NCBI GenBank assembly: GCA_020062525.1
Contig: JAGUWE010000084.1
Location: forward strand, 1 to 5,327
Reading direction: 5' to 3'
DNA: 5,327 nt
DNA from: Patescibacteria group bacterium
Lineage (GTDB): Bacteria; Patescibacteriota; Patescibacteriia; JAACEG01; JAGUWE01
Part shown: positions 1-5,327 of the stretch, piece by piece
Numbering within the stretch: position 1 is the first letter of the stretch
Layout: each line of letters opens with the position of its first letter
Program-made: the position numbers and the translations under genes
Notes under the pieces: model-generated
What the model saw: the letters and a program-made list of their open reading frames with translations, nothing else
What the model was told of the DNA's origin: nothing
The model's database searches: none

Positions 1-149
1 CAAGCGCTTTTGCCAGCAGTCTTTTCATCGCCGAGATTTTTTATTGATTTTAACAATTCATTCTTATTGTTTTTTTCGGCCGCGCTTTCTTTTTTTAATG
101 CAACCGTTAGCTTAATTAATTTATTTTTTACTTTGTTTATTATTTTCAT
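1..149 (-). CDS. N-terminal fragment of an unidentified lysine-rich protein (cut by the window edge)
   Basis: The frame opens with ATG at 149-147, two bases after the TAG stop of the WavE-family gene, and stays open for 49 codons to the left edge. The visible peptide begins MKIINKVKNKLIKL and is rich in lysine and asparagine (KKESAAEKNNKNELLKSIKN at about residues 19-38). It looks like a charged helical leader with no signal peptide or membrane segment. Nothing in it identifies a family. The tight spacing and same strand make it the next gene of the operon, so a role in the same surface-glycan pathway (for example a glycosyltransferase or methyltransferase) is a guess from position only. No SD sequence precedes the start, as for the other genes here. 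An open frame this short could occur by chance in AT-rich DNA, but the start position directly after the preceding stop supports a real gene. Confidence 0.6.
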   Translation of the reverse strand, partial: MKIINKVKNKLIKLTVALKKESAAEKNNKNELLKSIKNLGDEKTAGKSA

Positions 150-151
150 GT

Positions 152-1114
152 CTATATTTTATCTTCGATTTGTTTACCCAGCAGATATTCAGGTGTGTTG
201 TTGAAATTTTTTGAATTATATAATTTTAACCAGTCAATAAAACCGAACTCTTCATTCATAAAGTTGCCATTATAATTTTTATTTCCATATTCTTTATTTT
301 TTTCGTATTTGAACCAGTAGAGGTCTATTGTTGGCCGGTCCGCAATACAAAAATAGTCAATATATTTTTTCCAGCTGTCGGATATTGACCAGGTCAGCTT
401 TTCTCCCATTTTTTCCAAGTAATTTGCGGACAAAAAAACTTCACACAATCTAGCCCGAGACCACTCCAGGACATTCCCATATCCGTACTTGGCGCCTCTT
501 CTTGTGTCTATACCCAAGTTCCAATAGTTGAACATATCTTCGAAAAAACCAAAAAGCGTCATATCGCTTATGCTGTAGGGCCTATACTTGAAAGTATTCA
601 TATCAGTGGCAATAATTCTACCCTTAGGTTTTTTTGTGTTTTCCATAGGAAAAATTTTCAAGAGATCCTTGAAATATGTTATGGCCTTTTCGTTGTATAT
701 TCTTTGGTCTGTTCTTGTTTTCAAAACATAAGTAACGCCTAGTTTTTTTGCCGCGATTATTCCGTTAAGTGTAGATACTATTTGATAGTTAATGTTTGAA
801 ATACCAGAATGCTCCGGCTTTTCATTAAGAAGTAGTTCAATGTCCAGATCTTTGAAATCTCCCACATCCTCATCTGACCACGTTGAGAGGATTATGTGCG
901 CGCTGGGGAATATCTTAGTATATGTTTTTACGGTTTCAAGGGTGCAATTTCTTTCTCTAACTATAGGTCCTTGTATTACTATGGCGGTATCTTTTTCTTG
1001 GTTTTCATTTTTCCTATTTATTGAAGTTGAGAATGCCGGGCGCACATGAAAAGTAAAGAATACTTCTTTTTTTACTTCAAAAAAATTTATTGCCTTTTGT
1101 ATATATTCTTTCAT
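152..1114 (-). CDS. WavE-family lipopolysaccharide/capsule synthesis protein (putative glycosyltransferase)
   Basis: This is a 320-residue protein resembling the WavE family, named after a Vibrio cholerae LPS core gene. The family hallmarks are visible: a first beta strand TAIVIQGPIV at about 43-52, then TVKTYTKIFPSAHIILSTWS at 61-80, an NxNYQIVST segment around 107-115, and VLKTRTDQRIY at 130-140. The RTD at 134-136 resembles the acidic DXD-type metal and nucleotide site of GT-A glycosyltransferases. An aromatic-rich C-terminal half (FGFFEDMFNYW at about 188-198, then DLYWFKYEKNKEYG at 264-277) follows. No signal peptide or clear membrane helix is seen, so a cytoplasmic enzyme is likely. The ATG directly abuts the TAA of the GDPD-like gene with no gap, which suggests translational coupling. 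The family's exact reaction is not well defined, so the sugar transferred cannot be named. The family call is strong; the glycosyltransferase role is inference. Confidence 0.88.
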   Translation of the reverse strand: MKEYIQKAINFFEVKKEVFFTFHVRPAFSTSINRKNENQEKDTAIVIQGPIVRERNCTLETVKTYTKIFPSAHIILSTWSDEDVGDFKDLDIELLLNEKPEHSGISNINYQIVSTLNGIIAAKKLGVTYVLKTRTDQRIYNEKAITYFKDLLKIFPMENTKKPKGRIIATDMNTFKYRPYSISDMTLFGFFEDMFNYWNLGIDTRRGAKYGYGNVLEWSRARLCEVFLSANYLEKMGEKLTWSISDSWKKYIDYFCIADRPTIDLYWFKYEKNKEYGNKNYNGNFMNEEFGFIDWLKLYNSKNFNNTPEYLLGKQIEDKI

Positions 1115-1975
1115 TTAAGTTAGAGTCAATCTCCTTACTAAATTGGGATAATCCGTGCAAATCGCATCAGGCGCAAGCTCTATGATTTCACGAAGTCGTT
1201 TGTCTAGCTGCTCCATTGTCTTCGCATCCTGGTGTGCCTCCCCGCCCAGGAGGCCCGGCGACGAAGCATGCAGTTCCGGAGTAACTAGGCTAATTTTGAA
1301 TCCAGCTTTTTTAATCCTATCAAAAACTTTTTGATTGTATAATGTTTTTTGTTTTCCATCAGCATCGTTTAAATCCCACTCATCTAACCATACCCAGTCG
1401 AATAAATTTTTATTATCAATAGCTTCGTCTAAAGAAATGAGCGTATTATTAACACAGCTATTATATCTTTCAATATCGTATTTATGAGCAACCGAGGGTG
1501 CAAGCATTAACTTCGGAAATTTTGTCTTTAAATATTTTGCGACAGATATTTTTACATCAAAAATAAAAAATTTATCTAATGTATTTTTATTGTTCTCCAA
1601 ATATTTGATCAAAATATTTAGATGTTTTTTTTCTTGAAAGCCTCCCTTTAAATGCATTGCGCAGATTTGCTTACCGTACCTTTTGATTAAATTTAAAATT
1701 TCATCCAGATCAGCAATGCGTGATTTATTGATCTTAATTTTTTTTATTTCCTTTAAGTTGAGTTTTTCAAATTTCCTTTTGTCGGTACCGCTTGTAATTC
1801 TGGCTAAAGTTTCATCATGAAAGATAAATATTTTTTTATCTGAACTGAAGTTGACATCAAATTCAATCCCAAAACCGCGTTTTAGATGATTAGCAAAAGC
1901 CTCATAGCTGCTTTCAGCAAATTTTTTTTTGCCAGGTTCAAGCCCTCGATGGGTGATAATATTAATTTTATGCAC
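1115..1975 (-). CDS. Glycerophosphodiester phosphodiesterase-fold protein (GDPD family, atypical)
   Basis: This 286-residue protein has the TIM-barrel GDPD signatures in order: ITHRG with H9 and R10; EFDV with E38 and D40, the usual metal ligands; FHDE with H53, the usual general acid/base; IADLDEIL at 87-94, matching the canonical 'P-L-E-E-L' stretch; and CTDYPN at 273-278 near the C terminus. The segment that normally reads E-x-K and supplies a third metal ligand reads MHLKGG here, so H108 stands where glutamate is usual. A LVTPELH stretch at 230-236 and WVWLDEWD at 194-201 also differ from housekeeping GlpQ/UgpQ. There is no signal peptide, so it is probably cytoplasmic. The start is GTG, five bases after the TAG of the nucleotidyltransferase gene; no closer ATG fits. 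Its place between a nucleotidyltransferase and a WavE protein suggests processing or transfer of a phosphodiester in glycan synthesis, not glycerophospholipid catabolism. That role is inference. Confidence 0.87.
   Translation of the reverse strand: MHKINIITHRGLEPGKKKFAESSYEAFANHLKRGFGIEFDVNFSSDKKIFIFHDETLARITSGTDKRKFEKLNLKEIKKIKINKSRIADLDEILNLIKRYGKQICAMHLKGGFQEKKHLNILIKYLENNKNTLDKFFIFDVKISVAKYLKTKFPKLMLAPSVAHKYDIERYNSCVNNTLISLDEAIDNKNLFDWVWLDEWDLNDADGKQKTLYNQKVFDRIKKAGFKISLVTPELHASSPGLLGGEAHQDAKTMEQLDKRLREIIELAPDAICTDYPNLVRRLTLT
1236..1254. repeat. GC-rich inverted repeat inside the GDPD-like gene
   Basis: A perfect six-base inverted repeat, GCCTCC and GGAGGC with a seven-base loop CCGCCCA, sits in an unusually GC-rich patch of about 40 bases in an otherwise AT-rich gene. 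It encodes about residues 241-247 (G-L-L-G-G-E-A) next to a TPELH stretch. It lacks a following T tract on either strand, so it is not a canonical terminator. It may be only the product of a glycine-rich segment with GC-rich codons. Confidence 0.3.
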
Positions 1976-1980
1976 AGCGA

Positions 1981-2739
1981 CTATATTTTTATTTGCCCAG
2001 CTTCAAATTTTTTTAAAAACTGATTTAAATCTTCAGGCGTACCCATACCGTGCATTTGTTCTGGTTTAATTTCCCAAATTTTTATTACTCCACCTTTTAA
2101 GATTAATTCGTTATAAGTCGGACAAACATAAAATTCGTTATTGACTCTAATATCTTTTTCTATCATGGCCTGAGTCGCTTCCACAAATTTTTTACCTTGT
2201 TTAAAATAATATATGCCAACCGTGGCGTGGTTGGAAATGACTTTTTTTTCCGCTACCTCTAAAACATTACCATTATTGTCTGGTCGAGCAAAACTCCATT
2301 TTGGGTGAGCGGCGTTAAAAGTCATAATCACCCCATCAGCATCAGATTGCCGAGAAAAATTAATAAAATCATTAATATCAATATCAACTAACTGGTCAGA
2401 ATTGGCGATAATCAGGTCATTATCATCATTAATGTGCTCTATGGCGGTCAGTATAGTGCAAGCCGCACCTTGGGTCAAACTTGTCAACTGAATACATTCA
2501 TAATTGTCCGGGCCGGCTAAGTTATTAAAAATTTCACGCAAAGAATATTTATCATAATGTTCTTTCTGGCAGATAAAAATAAATTTATGCGGGCAAGTTG
2601 GTTTTAGATTTTCAATCACCAGCTGAATCATCGGTTTGCCGTTTATATCAATTAACGGTTTAGGGAAAGTGTAGCCGGCTTCCTGGAAACGTTTACCAGC
2701 TCCGGCCGCGGGAATTATTATTTTTAATGTTTTTTCCAT
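1981..2739 (-). CDS. NTP_transferase-family nucleotidyltransferase (sugar-phosphate type)
   Basis: This 252-residue protein has the usual length for a single-domain nucleotidyltransferase. The N-terminal signature IIIPAAGAGKRF at 7-18 binds the nucleoside triphosphate phosphates, followed by FPKPLIDINGKPMI at 25-38 with the conserved K27. LTQGAACT at 88-95 matches the base-recognition loop, IIANSDQ at 110-116 carries the likely Mg-binding D115, and TVGIYYF sits in the expected sugar-binding region. The reaction would be NTP plus a phosphorylated small molecule giving a nucleotide-diphospho product and pyrophosphate. Neither the base (CTP, dTTP, GTP or UTP) nor the substrate can be read with confidence. 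It lacks the extra C-terminal left-handed helix domain of bifunctional or hexapeptide-containing relatives. Clustering with HAD, cupin and GDPD-like genes suggests activation of an unusual building block such as a polyol phosphate. The ATG at 2739-2737 lies 19 bases after the cupin stop, the longest gap between the genes. Confidence 0.9.
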   Translation of the reverse strand: MEKTLKIIIPAAGAGKRFQEAGYTFPKPLIDINGKPMIQLVIENLKPTCPHKFIFICQKEHYDKYSLREIFNNLAGPDNYECIQLTSLTQGAACTILTAIEHINDDNDLIIANSDQLVDIDINDFINFSRQSDADGVIMTFNAAHPKWSFARPDNNGNVLEVAEKKVISNHATVGIYYFKQGKKFVEATQAMIEKDIRVNNEFYVCPTYNELILKGGVIKIWEIKPEQMHGMGTPEDLNQFLKKFEAGQIKI

Positions 2740-2758
2740 GGATTTATTGTTAAATTAT

Positions 2759-3082
2759 TTAATCGACCAAATATTTATCATTTTTTACTGAAGGAGTTTT
2801 TATTACCACCGTAACCCCATCAGCTAAACACTTAAATTCAATTGCTTCGCCCGGTTTCACTAGAATTATTTGATTTTCTTTATAAATTTTATCATTCATT
2901 TTGAACAAACCATTTATTATCACAGTATATTCACTGCCGATTTTATGATAATGTTTTTGTTCCCGCTCACCTTTTTTATATTTTTTAATAGCTATTTCAA
3001 AATTTTTAGTATTGAGAAGCGTTGGATTAAAATTTCCTATAATCCATCCTTTAATGAATTTTTCTAAAGCAAATGTTTTCAT
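2759..3082 (-). CDS. Small cupin-domain protein
   Basis: This is a 107-residue single-domain cupin. Motif 1 is seen as KGEREQKHYHKIGSEYTVI around residues 37-55, with H44, H46 and E51 as probable metal ligands. Motif 2 is the ENQIILVKPGEAIEF stretch at 69-83, which has the conserved PG but lacks the histidine usually present a few residues after it, so one of the four canonical metal ligands is missing. The ending (KTPSVKNDKY at 95-104) resembles cupins seen in polysaccharide loci, though this is recollection of a pattern and not a search. No signal peptide is present. Such proteins can be sugar isomerases or epimerases, dioxygenases or small-molecule binders, and the specific activity is unknown. 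The gene starts seven bases after the HAD gene stop and precedes the nucleotidyltransferase, so it may act on the same phosphorylated intermediate. Confidence 0.83.
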   Translation of the reverse strand: MKTFALEKFIKGWIIGNFNPTLLNTKNFEIAIKKYKKGEREQKHYHKIGSEYTVIINGLFKMNDKIYKENQIILVKPGEAIEFKCLADGVTVVIKTPSVKNDKYLVD

Positions 3083-3089
3083 TTTTGTA

Positions 3090-3701
3090 CTATATTAAAT
3101 TAAAATTGATAAATAGAGAAATAGTAACATCCTCGTGACCACGCACGGCAATAACCTGGGCGCCGCTGGCTTTAGCTGCTTCAATGCCATAAGGAGCATC
3201 TTCAATAACAATAGTTTCTTCAGGTAGCACATTGAGTTTGGCAAAGGTAGCTAAATAGATATCAGGAGCTGGCTTTGGTTTAAAACCCTCGTCATTACCA
3301 ATGATTTCATCAAAAAAGTGGTCAATTTCCGACTTAATTAATATATTCATCACCGAGTATTTCTGCGCGTTACTACAACAAGCTAATTTATATCCCTTGT
3401 TTTTTAAATGGTTGAGCATTAGTTGTTTTTTGTGGTCTGGCCGGCATTTCTGGCTGACTATTTCGTCAGTATATTTTCTTTTCATGGATTTTATTATCTC
3501 ATGCAATCCTCTGGGCAATCCCTGTTTTTCAGTCATAATTTTTAATTTTTCATTAGTCGGGAGCCCGTTGTAAATTTCATTATGATCCCCACGGCCGATA
3601 GTGTAGCCAAATAAGCCCAGCGCTTTATTAAGAGCCTCGTAATGCCATTCGGTGGCATCAATCAACACTCCATCGAGATCAAAAATTATTGCTTTTATCA
3701 T
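3090..3701 (-). CDS. HAD-superfamily hydrolase, beta-phosphoglucomutase-like
   Basis: This 203-residue protein has all four HAD motifs. Motif I is FDLDGVLID at 7-15 with nucleophile D8 and acid/base D10. Motif II is CCSNA at 108-112 with S110. Motif III is the lysine in GFKPKPAPDIY (K143 by the beta-PGM pattern). Motif IV is IVIEDAPYGIEAAKASG at 164-180 with E167 and D168. A helical cap occupies about residues 16-85, as in subclass IA enzymes. It would be a cytosolic phosphatase or phosphomutase acting on a small phosphorylated metabolite. The match to the beta-phosphoglucomutase subgroup (DLDGV start, KPAPD, VIEDA) does not separate mutase from phosphatase. The C terminus (GHEDVTISLF then INFNLI) is slightly short for the family but follows motif IV completely, so truncation is not evident. 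The ATG lies five bases after the radical SAM stop. In this operon it probably supplies or dephosphorylates the substrate of the nucleotidyltransferase, by inference. Confidence 0.92.
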   Translation of the reverse strand: MIKAIIFDLDGVLIDATEWHYEALNKALGLFGYTIGRGDHNEIYNGLPTNEKLKIMTEKQGLPRGLHEIIKSMKRKYTDEIVSQKCRPDHKKQLMLNHLKNKGYKLACCSNAQKYSVMNILIKSEIDHFFDEIIGNDEGFKPKPAPDIYLATFAKLNVLPEETIVIEDAPYGIEAAKASGAQVIAVRGHEDVTISLFINFNLI

Positions 3702-3706
3702 AGTGT

Positions 3707-5218
3707 TTAAAAAAGATTGACATAATGTAAATAATTTTTTCTAATTAGACATTTTATTTTATATTTTATTTTTCTTATTATTTTTCCTATAATAGGTACA
3801 ATCAATTCTGCCGGATATCGATTTTTAATAATGAATCTTATCGGGGCAGCGATTCGCGATTTTACCAATACGTCCGACATTAATAAATTATTTAGCCACT
3901 TAGGTATGGCGACCATATTTAAAAAGAAAAGAGAATTCGCATAAGAATATTTTATGTCCTGCCGATAATTTTTATTGAATTCAGACGAGAGGGATGCTAA
4001 ATAGCCGTCACTGATTGCCCGATTTGTTAGTTCTGTCCCGGGAAAGAATTCTAGAGTATATAGACTTAATGTTTTTCGTTGGGGCAAGGAAATCCATAAA
4101 CGCAAACTTTCTCGCCAATCGTCGTCGTTTTCATAAGGATTGTCAAGGATAAAACCATAATCAGCATTAAGTTCTTGAAATTTAGAAGTTATTTCGGCTG
4201 CTTCTAAAACCTGTTTCTTTGTTACGGCTCGCCTATAAACATTTTTAAGTATTTTTTCTGAGCCAGATTGCACTCCCAAGGCAATTTGTTTTAAACCGCA
4301 CTTAACTAAGACGGAAACTTTTTCTTCAGTTACGAAGGATGGCGTTGCATTTATGGTAAAAGGTTTGTTTAATTCATTTTTTATAAACATAGCTATTTCT
4401 TCTATCTCTTTAATGTCTCTTACCAAAAAATTATCATCATTGATAGAAATAAGTCTAATAAAGGGTAAGTTATTCATATGGGTCTTTAATTCTTCTTTCA
4501 CTCTTTGCACGGAAGTGGTTCGATGCCATTTATGTTTTGACCCCTGAACTAATTTATGGTAGAGCGAATTTGAACAATAAGTACACGCAAAATTACAACC
4601 CCTTTGGCTATAAAAAAGAAGCGTAGTATGGTCGTGAGCTACAAAAAATTTTCCTTTTTCTTCCAGTTGCGTTGGGATTTTTTTAATTTCGCTGTTCTCC
4701 GGAAATAACATATAACTATTTTGGAAAGCATAATCAGGGAATGGCAGATTGTCTAAAGAATCAACAAAGTAGGTTATTGGATTAATGACTTTTTTTTCTC
4801 CATTTTTATAACCGATGTTAGGGATATTGAAATTATTGGTTTTTTTCTCCAAAGCTTTATAAAGTTGCCTTAACGGCTCTTCTCCTTCACCGATACAGAC
4901 AAAGTCAGCAAATTCTAAAGATTCTTTCGGAAGGGCGGTCGGATGTATGCCGCCCAAAACAACAGGAATATTTTGATTTTTTTTAATCGAGTTGATAATC
5001 GGCAGAAATATATCCAAATCTTTACTCATCAAAGAAAATCCTACTACCAATGAACCGGCGGTTATCTCTAAAATTTTTTTTATCGCTTGGTCGGTTAGCT
5101 TACTGCAGTTAGTGAGATAGATTACCTGCGTAGGTATCTGGTGAAAATTCAGATAGCTGGATAATGTTTTTAAGCTTATTTCCTCCAAGGGATGGCCGTT
5201 GCCTATTAAAGTTATCAT
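3707..5218 (-). CDS. B12-binding-domain radical SAM protein
   Basis: This 503-residue protein has the architecture of cobalamin-binding radical SAM enzymes. Residues 1-140 form a Rossmann-like B12-binding domain: MITLIGNG start, EISLKTLSSYL at 13-23, VVLGGIHPTALPKE at 86-99, and FVCIGEGEEPLRQL at 106-119. The radical SAM core begins at about 198, with RGCNFACTYCSN placing C208, C212 and C215 as the 4Fe-4S ligands. The ISINDDNF stretch at 258-264 and LGVQSGSEKILKNVYRR at 314-330 are typical of the core. The classical DxHxxG base-off motif is not seen, as in many relatives. After about 430 comes a hydrophobic and basic tail that may contact membrane or partner. The family methylates or rearranges unactivated carbon centres, and the substrate here is unknown. 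The start fits the first beta strand, and the upstream frame is closed by a TAA nine bases (including the stop) before it. It is the first complete gene of the visible operon. Confidence 0.92.
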   Translation of the reverse strand: MITLIGNGHPLEEISLKTLSSYLNFHQIPTQVIYLTNCSKLTDQAIKKILEITAGSLVVGFSLMSKDLDIFLPIINSIKKNQNIPVVLGGIHPTALPKESLEFADFVCIGEGEEPLRQLYKALEKKTNNFNIPNIGYKNGEKKVINPITYFVDSLDNLPFPDYAFQNSYMLFPENSEIKKIPTQLEEKGKFFVAHDHTTLLFYSQRGCNFACTYCSNSLYHKLVQGSKHKWHRTTSVQRVKEELKTHMNNLPFIRLISINDDNFLVRDIKEIEEIAMFIKNELNKPFTINATPSFVTEEKVSVLVKCGLKQIALGVQSGSEKILKNVYRRAVTKKQVLEAAEITSKFQELNADYGFILDNPYENDDDWRESLRLWISLPQRKTLSLYTLEFFPGTELTNRAISDGYLASLSSEFNKNYRQDIKYSYANSLFFLNMVAIPKWLNNLLMSDVLVKSRIAAPIRFIIKNRYPAELIVPIIGKIIRKIKYKIKCLIRKNYLHYVNLF

Positions 5219-5224
5219 ATTTAT

Positions 5225-5326
5225 TTATGCATATTTATTAATATTCCAGAAAGGATTAATTAATACACAGCCTTTCGTCTTTTCTTCCTTATAATTTTCA
5301 TTATATTTCAATGGCGGAGTTACTGC
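5225..5326 (-). CDS. C-terminal fragment of an unidentified upstream gene (cut by the window edge)
   Basis: Reading leftwards from the right edge, one minus-strand frame is open for 33 codons and ends with TAA at 5227-5225. The other two minus frames meet stops within the first few codons to about 27 bases. The visible tail reads AVTPPLKYNENYKEEK, then TKGCVLINPFWNINKYA. It is separated by six bases from the radical SAM start and lies in the same frame as that gene. It is most simply the end of the preceding operon gene, which matches the spacing of the other genes. The VLINPF stretch recalls the first strand of many B12-type radical SAM proteins, but the radical SAM gene here has its own complete N terminus. 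No family can be assigned. A chance open frame remains possible at this length. Confidence 0.5.
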   Translation of the reverse strand, partial: AVTPPLKYNENYKEEKTKGCVLINPFWNINKYA

Positions 5327-5327
5327 A

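Noticed and set aside
10..204. Plus-strand open frame of 64 codons with a hydrophobic, phenylalanine-rich product
   Set aside because: It is antisense to the start of the lysine-rich fragment and the end of the WavE gene. Its phenylalanine content is the complement of lysine (AAA) codons, so it is a shadow.
792..1049. Plus-strand open frame of 85 codons
   Set aside because: It lies wholly antisense inside the WavE-family gene, which has conserved motifs across the same bases.
1236..1254. Rho-independent terminator at the GC-rich hairpin
   Set aside because: It is inside a conserved coding region and no U tract follows the stem on the coding strand.
2870..3067. Plus-strand hydrophobic open frame that could look like a small membrane protein
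   Set aside because: It is antisense to the cupin gene, whose metal-binding motif covers the same region; its hydrophobicity comes from complementing lysine and glutamate codons.
3301..3573. Plus-strand open frame of 90 codons
   Set aside because: It is antisense to the HAD gene between motifs I and III and shows no recognisable features.
4353..4547. Plus-strand open frame of 64 codons
   Set aside because: It is antisense to the radical SAM core and has no independent support.
1..5327. Alternative genetic code with TGA as a sense codon, suggested by the absence of TGA among the seven stops
   Set aside because: No in-frame TGA occurs inside the long conserved genes, tryptophan is TGG and glycine is GGN, so nothing indicates reassignment. 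Seven stops are too few to make the absence of TGA meaningful.

Overview
The window is a compact, AT-rich (roughly one-third GC by eye) bacterial gene cluster. All supportable genes lie on the minus strand and read from the right end towards the left end. Six complete genes and two gene fragments cut by the window edges are packed with gaps of 0 to 19 bases, which suggests a single operon whose promoter lies to the right of the window. None of the seven visible starts has a clear Shine-Dalgarno sequence. Together with the low GC and compact spacing, this points to a lineage with little SD dependence, such as Patescibacteria, Bacteroidota or another uncultured phylum; the sequence alone does not settle the taxon. 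Stops are TAA or TAG, and the long open frames contain no TGA, so the standard bacterial code applies.

In transcription order the layout is: the last 33 codons of an unidentified upstream gene (5326-5225); a cobalamin-binding-type radical SAM protein (5218-3707); a HAD hydrolase of the beta-phosphoglucomutase type (3701-3090); a small single-domain cupin (3082-2759); an NTP_transferase-family sugar-phosphate-type nucleotidyltransferase (2739-1981); a glycerophosphodiester phosphodiesterase-fold protein with a GTG start (1975-1115); a WavE-family protein (1114-152); and the first 49 codons of an unidentified, lysine-rich protein (149-1).

The combination looks like an accessory cell-surface polysaccharide (capsule, O-antigen or LPS-core type) locus. 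The nucleotidyltransferase would activate a small phosphorylated building block. The HAD enzyme would supply or trim a phosphorylated intermediate. The cupin could be an isomerase, epimerase or sensor-like partner. The WavE protein would act in glycan assembly. The GDPD-like protein, in a biosynthetic rather than catabolic setting, suggests a glycerol-phosphate or other phosphodiester in the product. The radical SAM protein could add an unusual methylation or rearrangement. These roles are inferred from family and context; no substrate can be read from the sequence.

There are no RNA genes, CRISPR arrays, insertion sequences or long repeats. No gene-free stretch exceeds about 20 bases if the two edge fragments are accepted.
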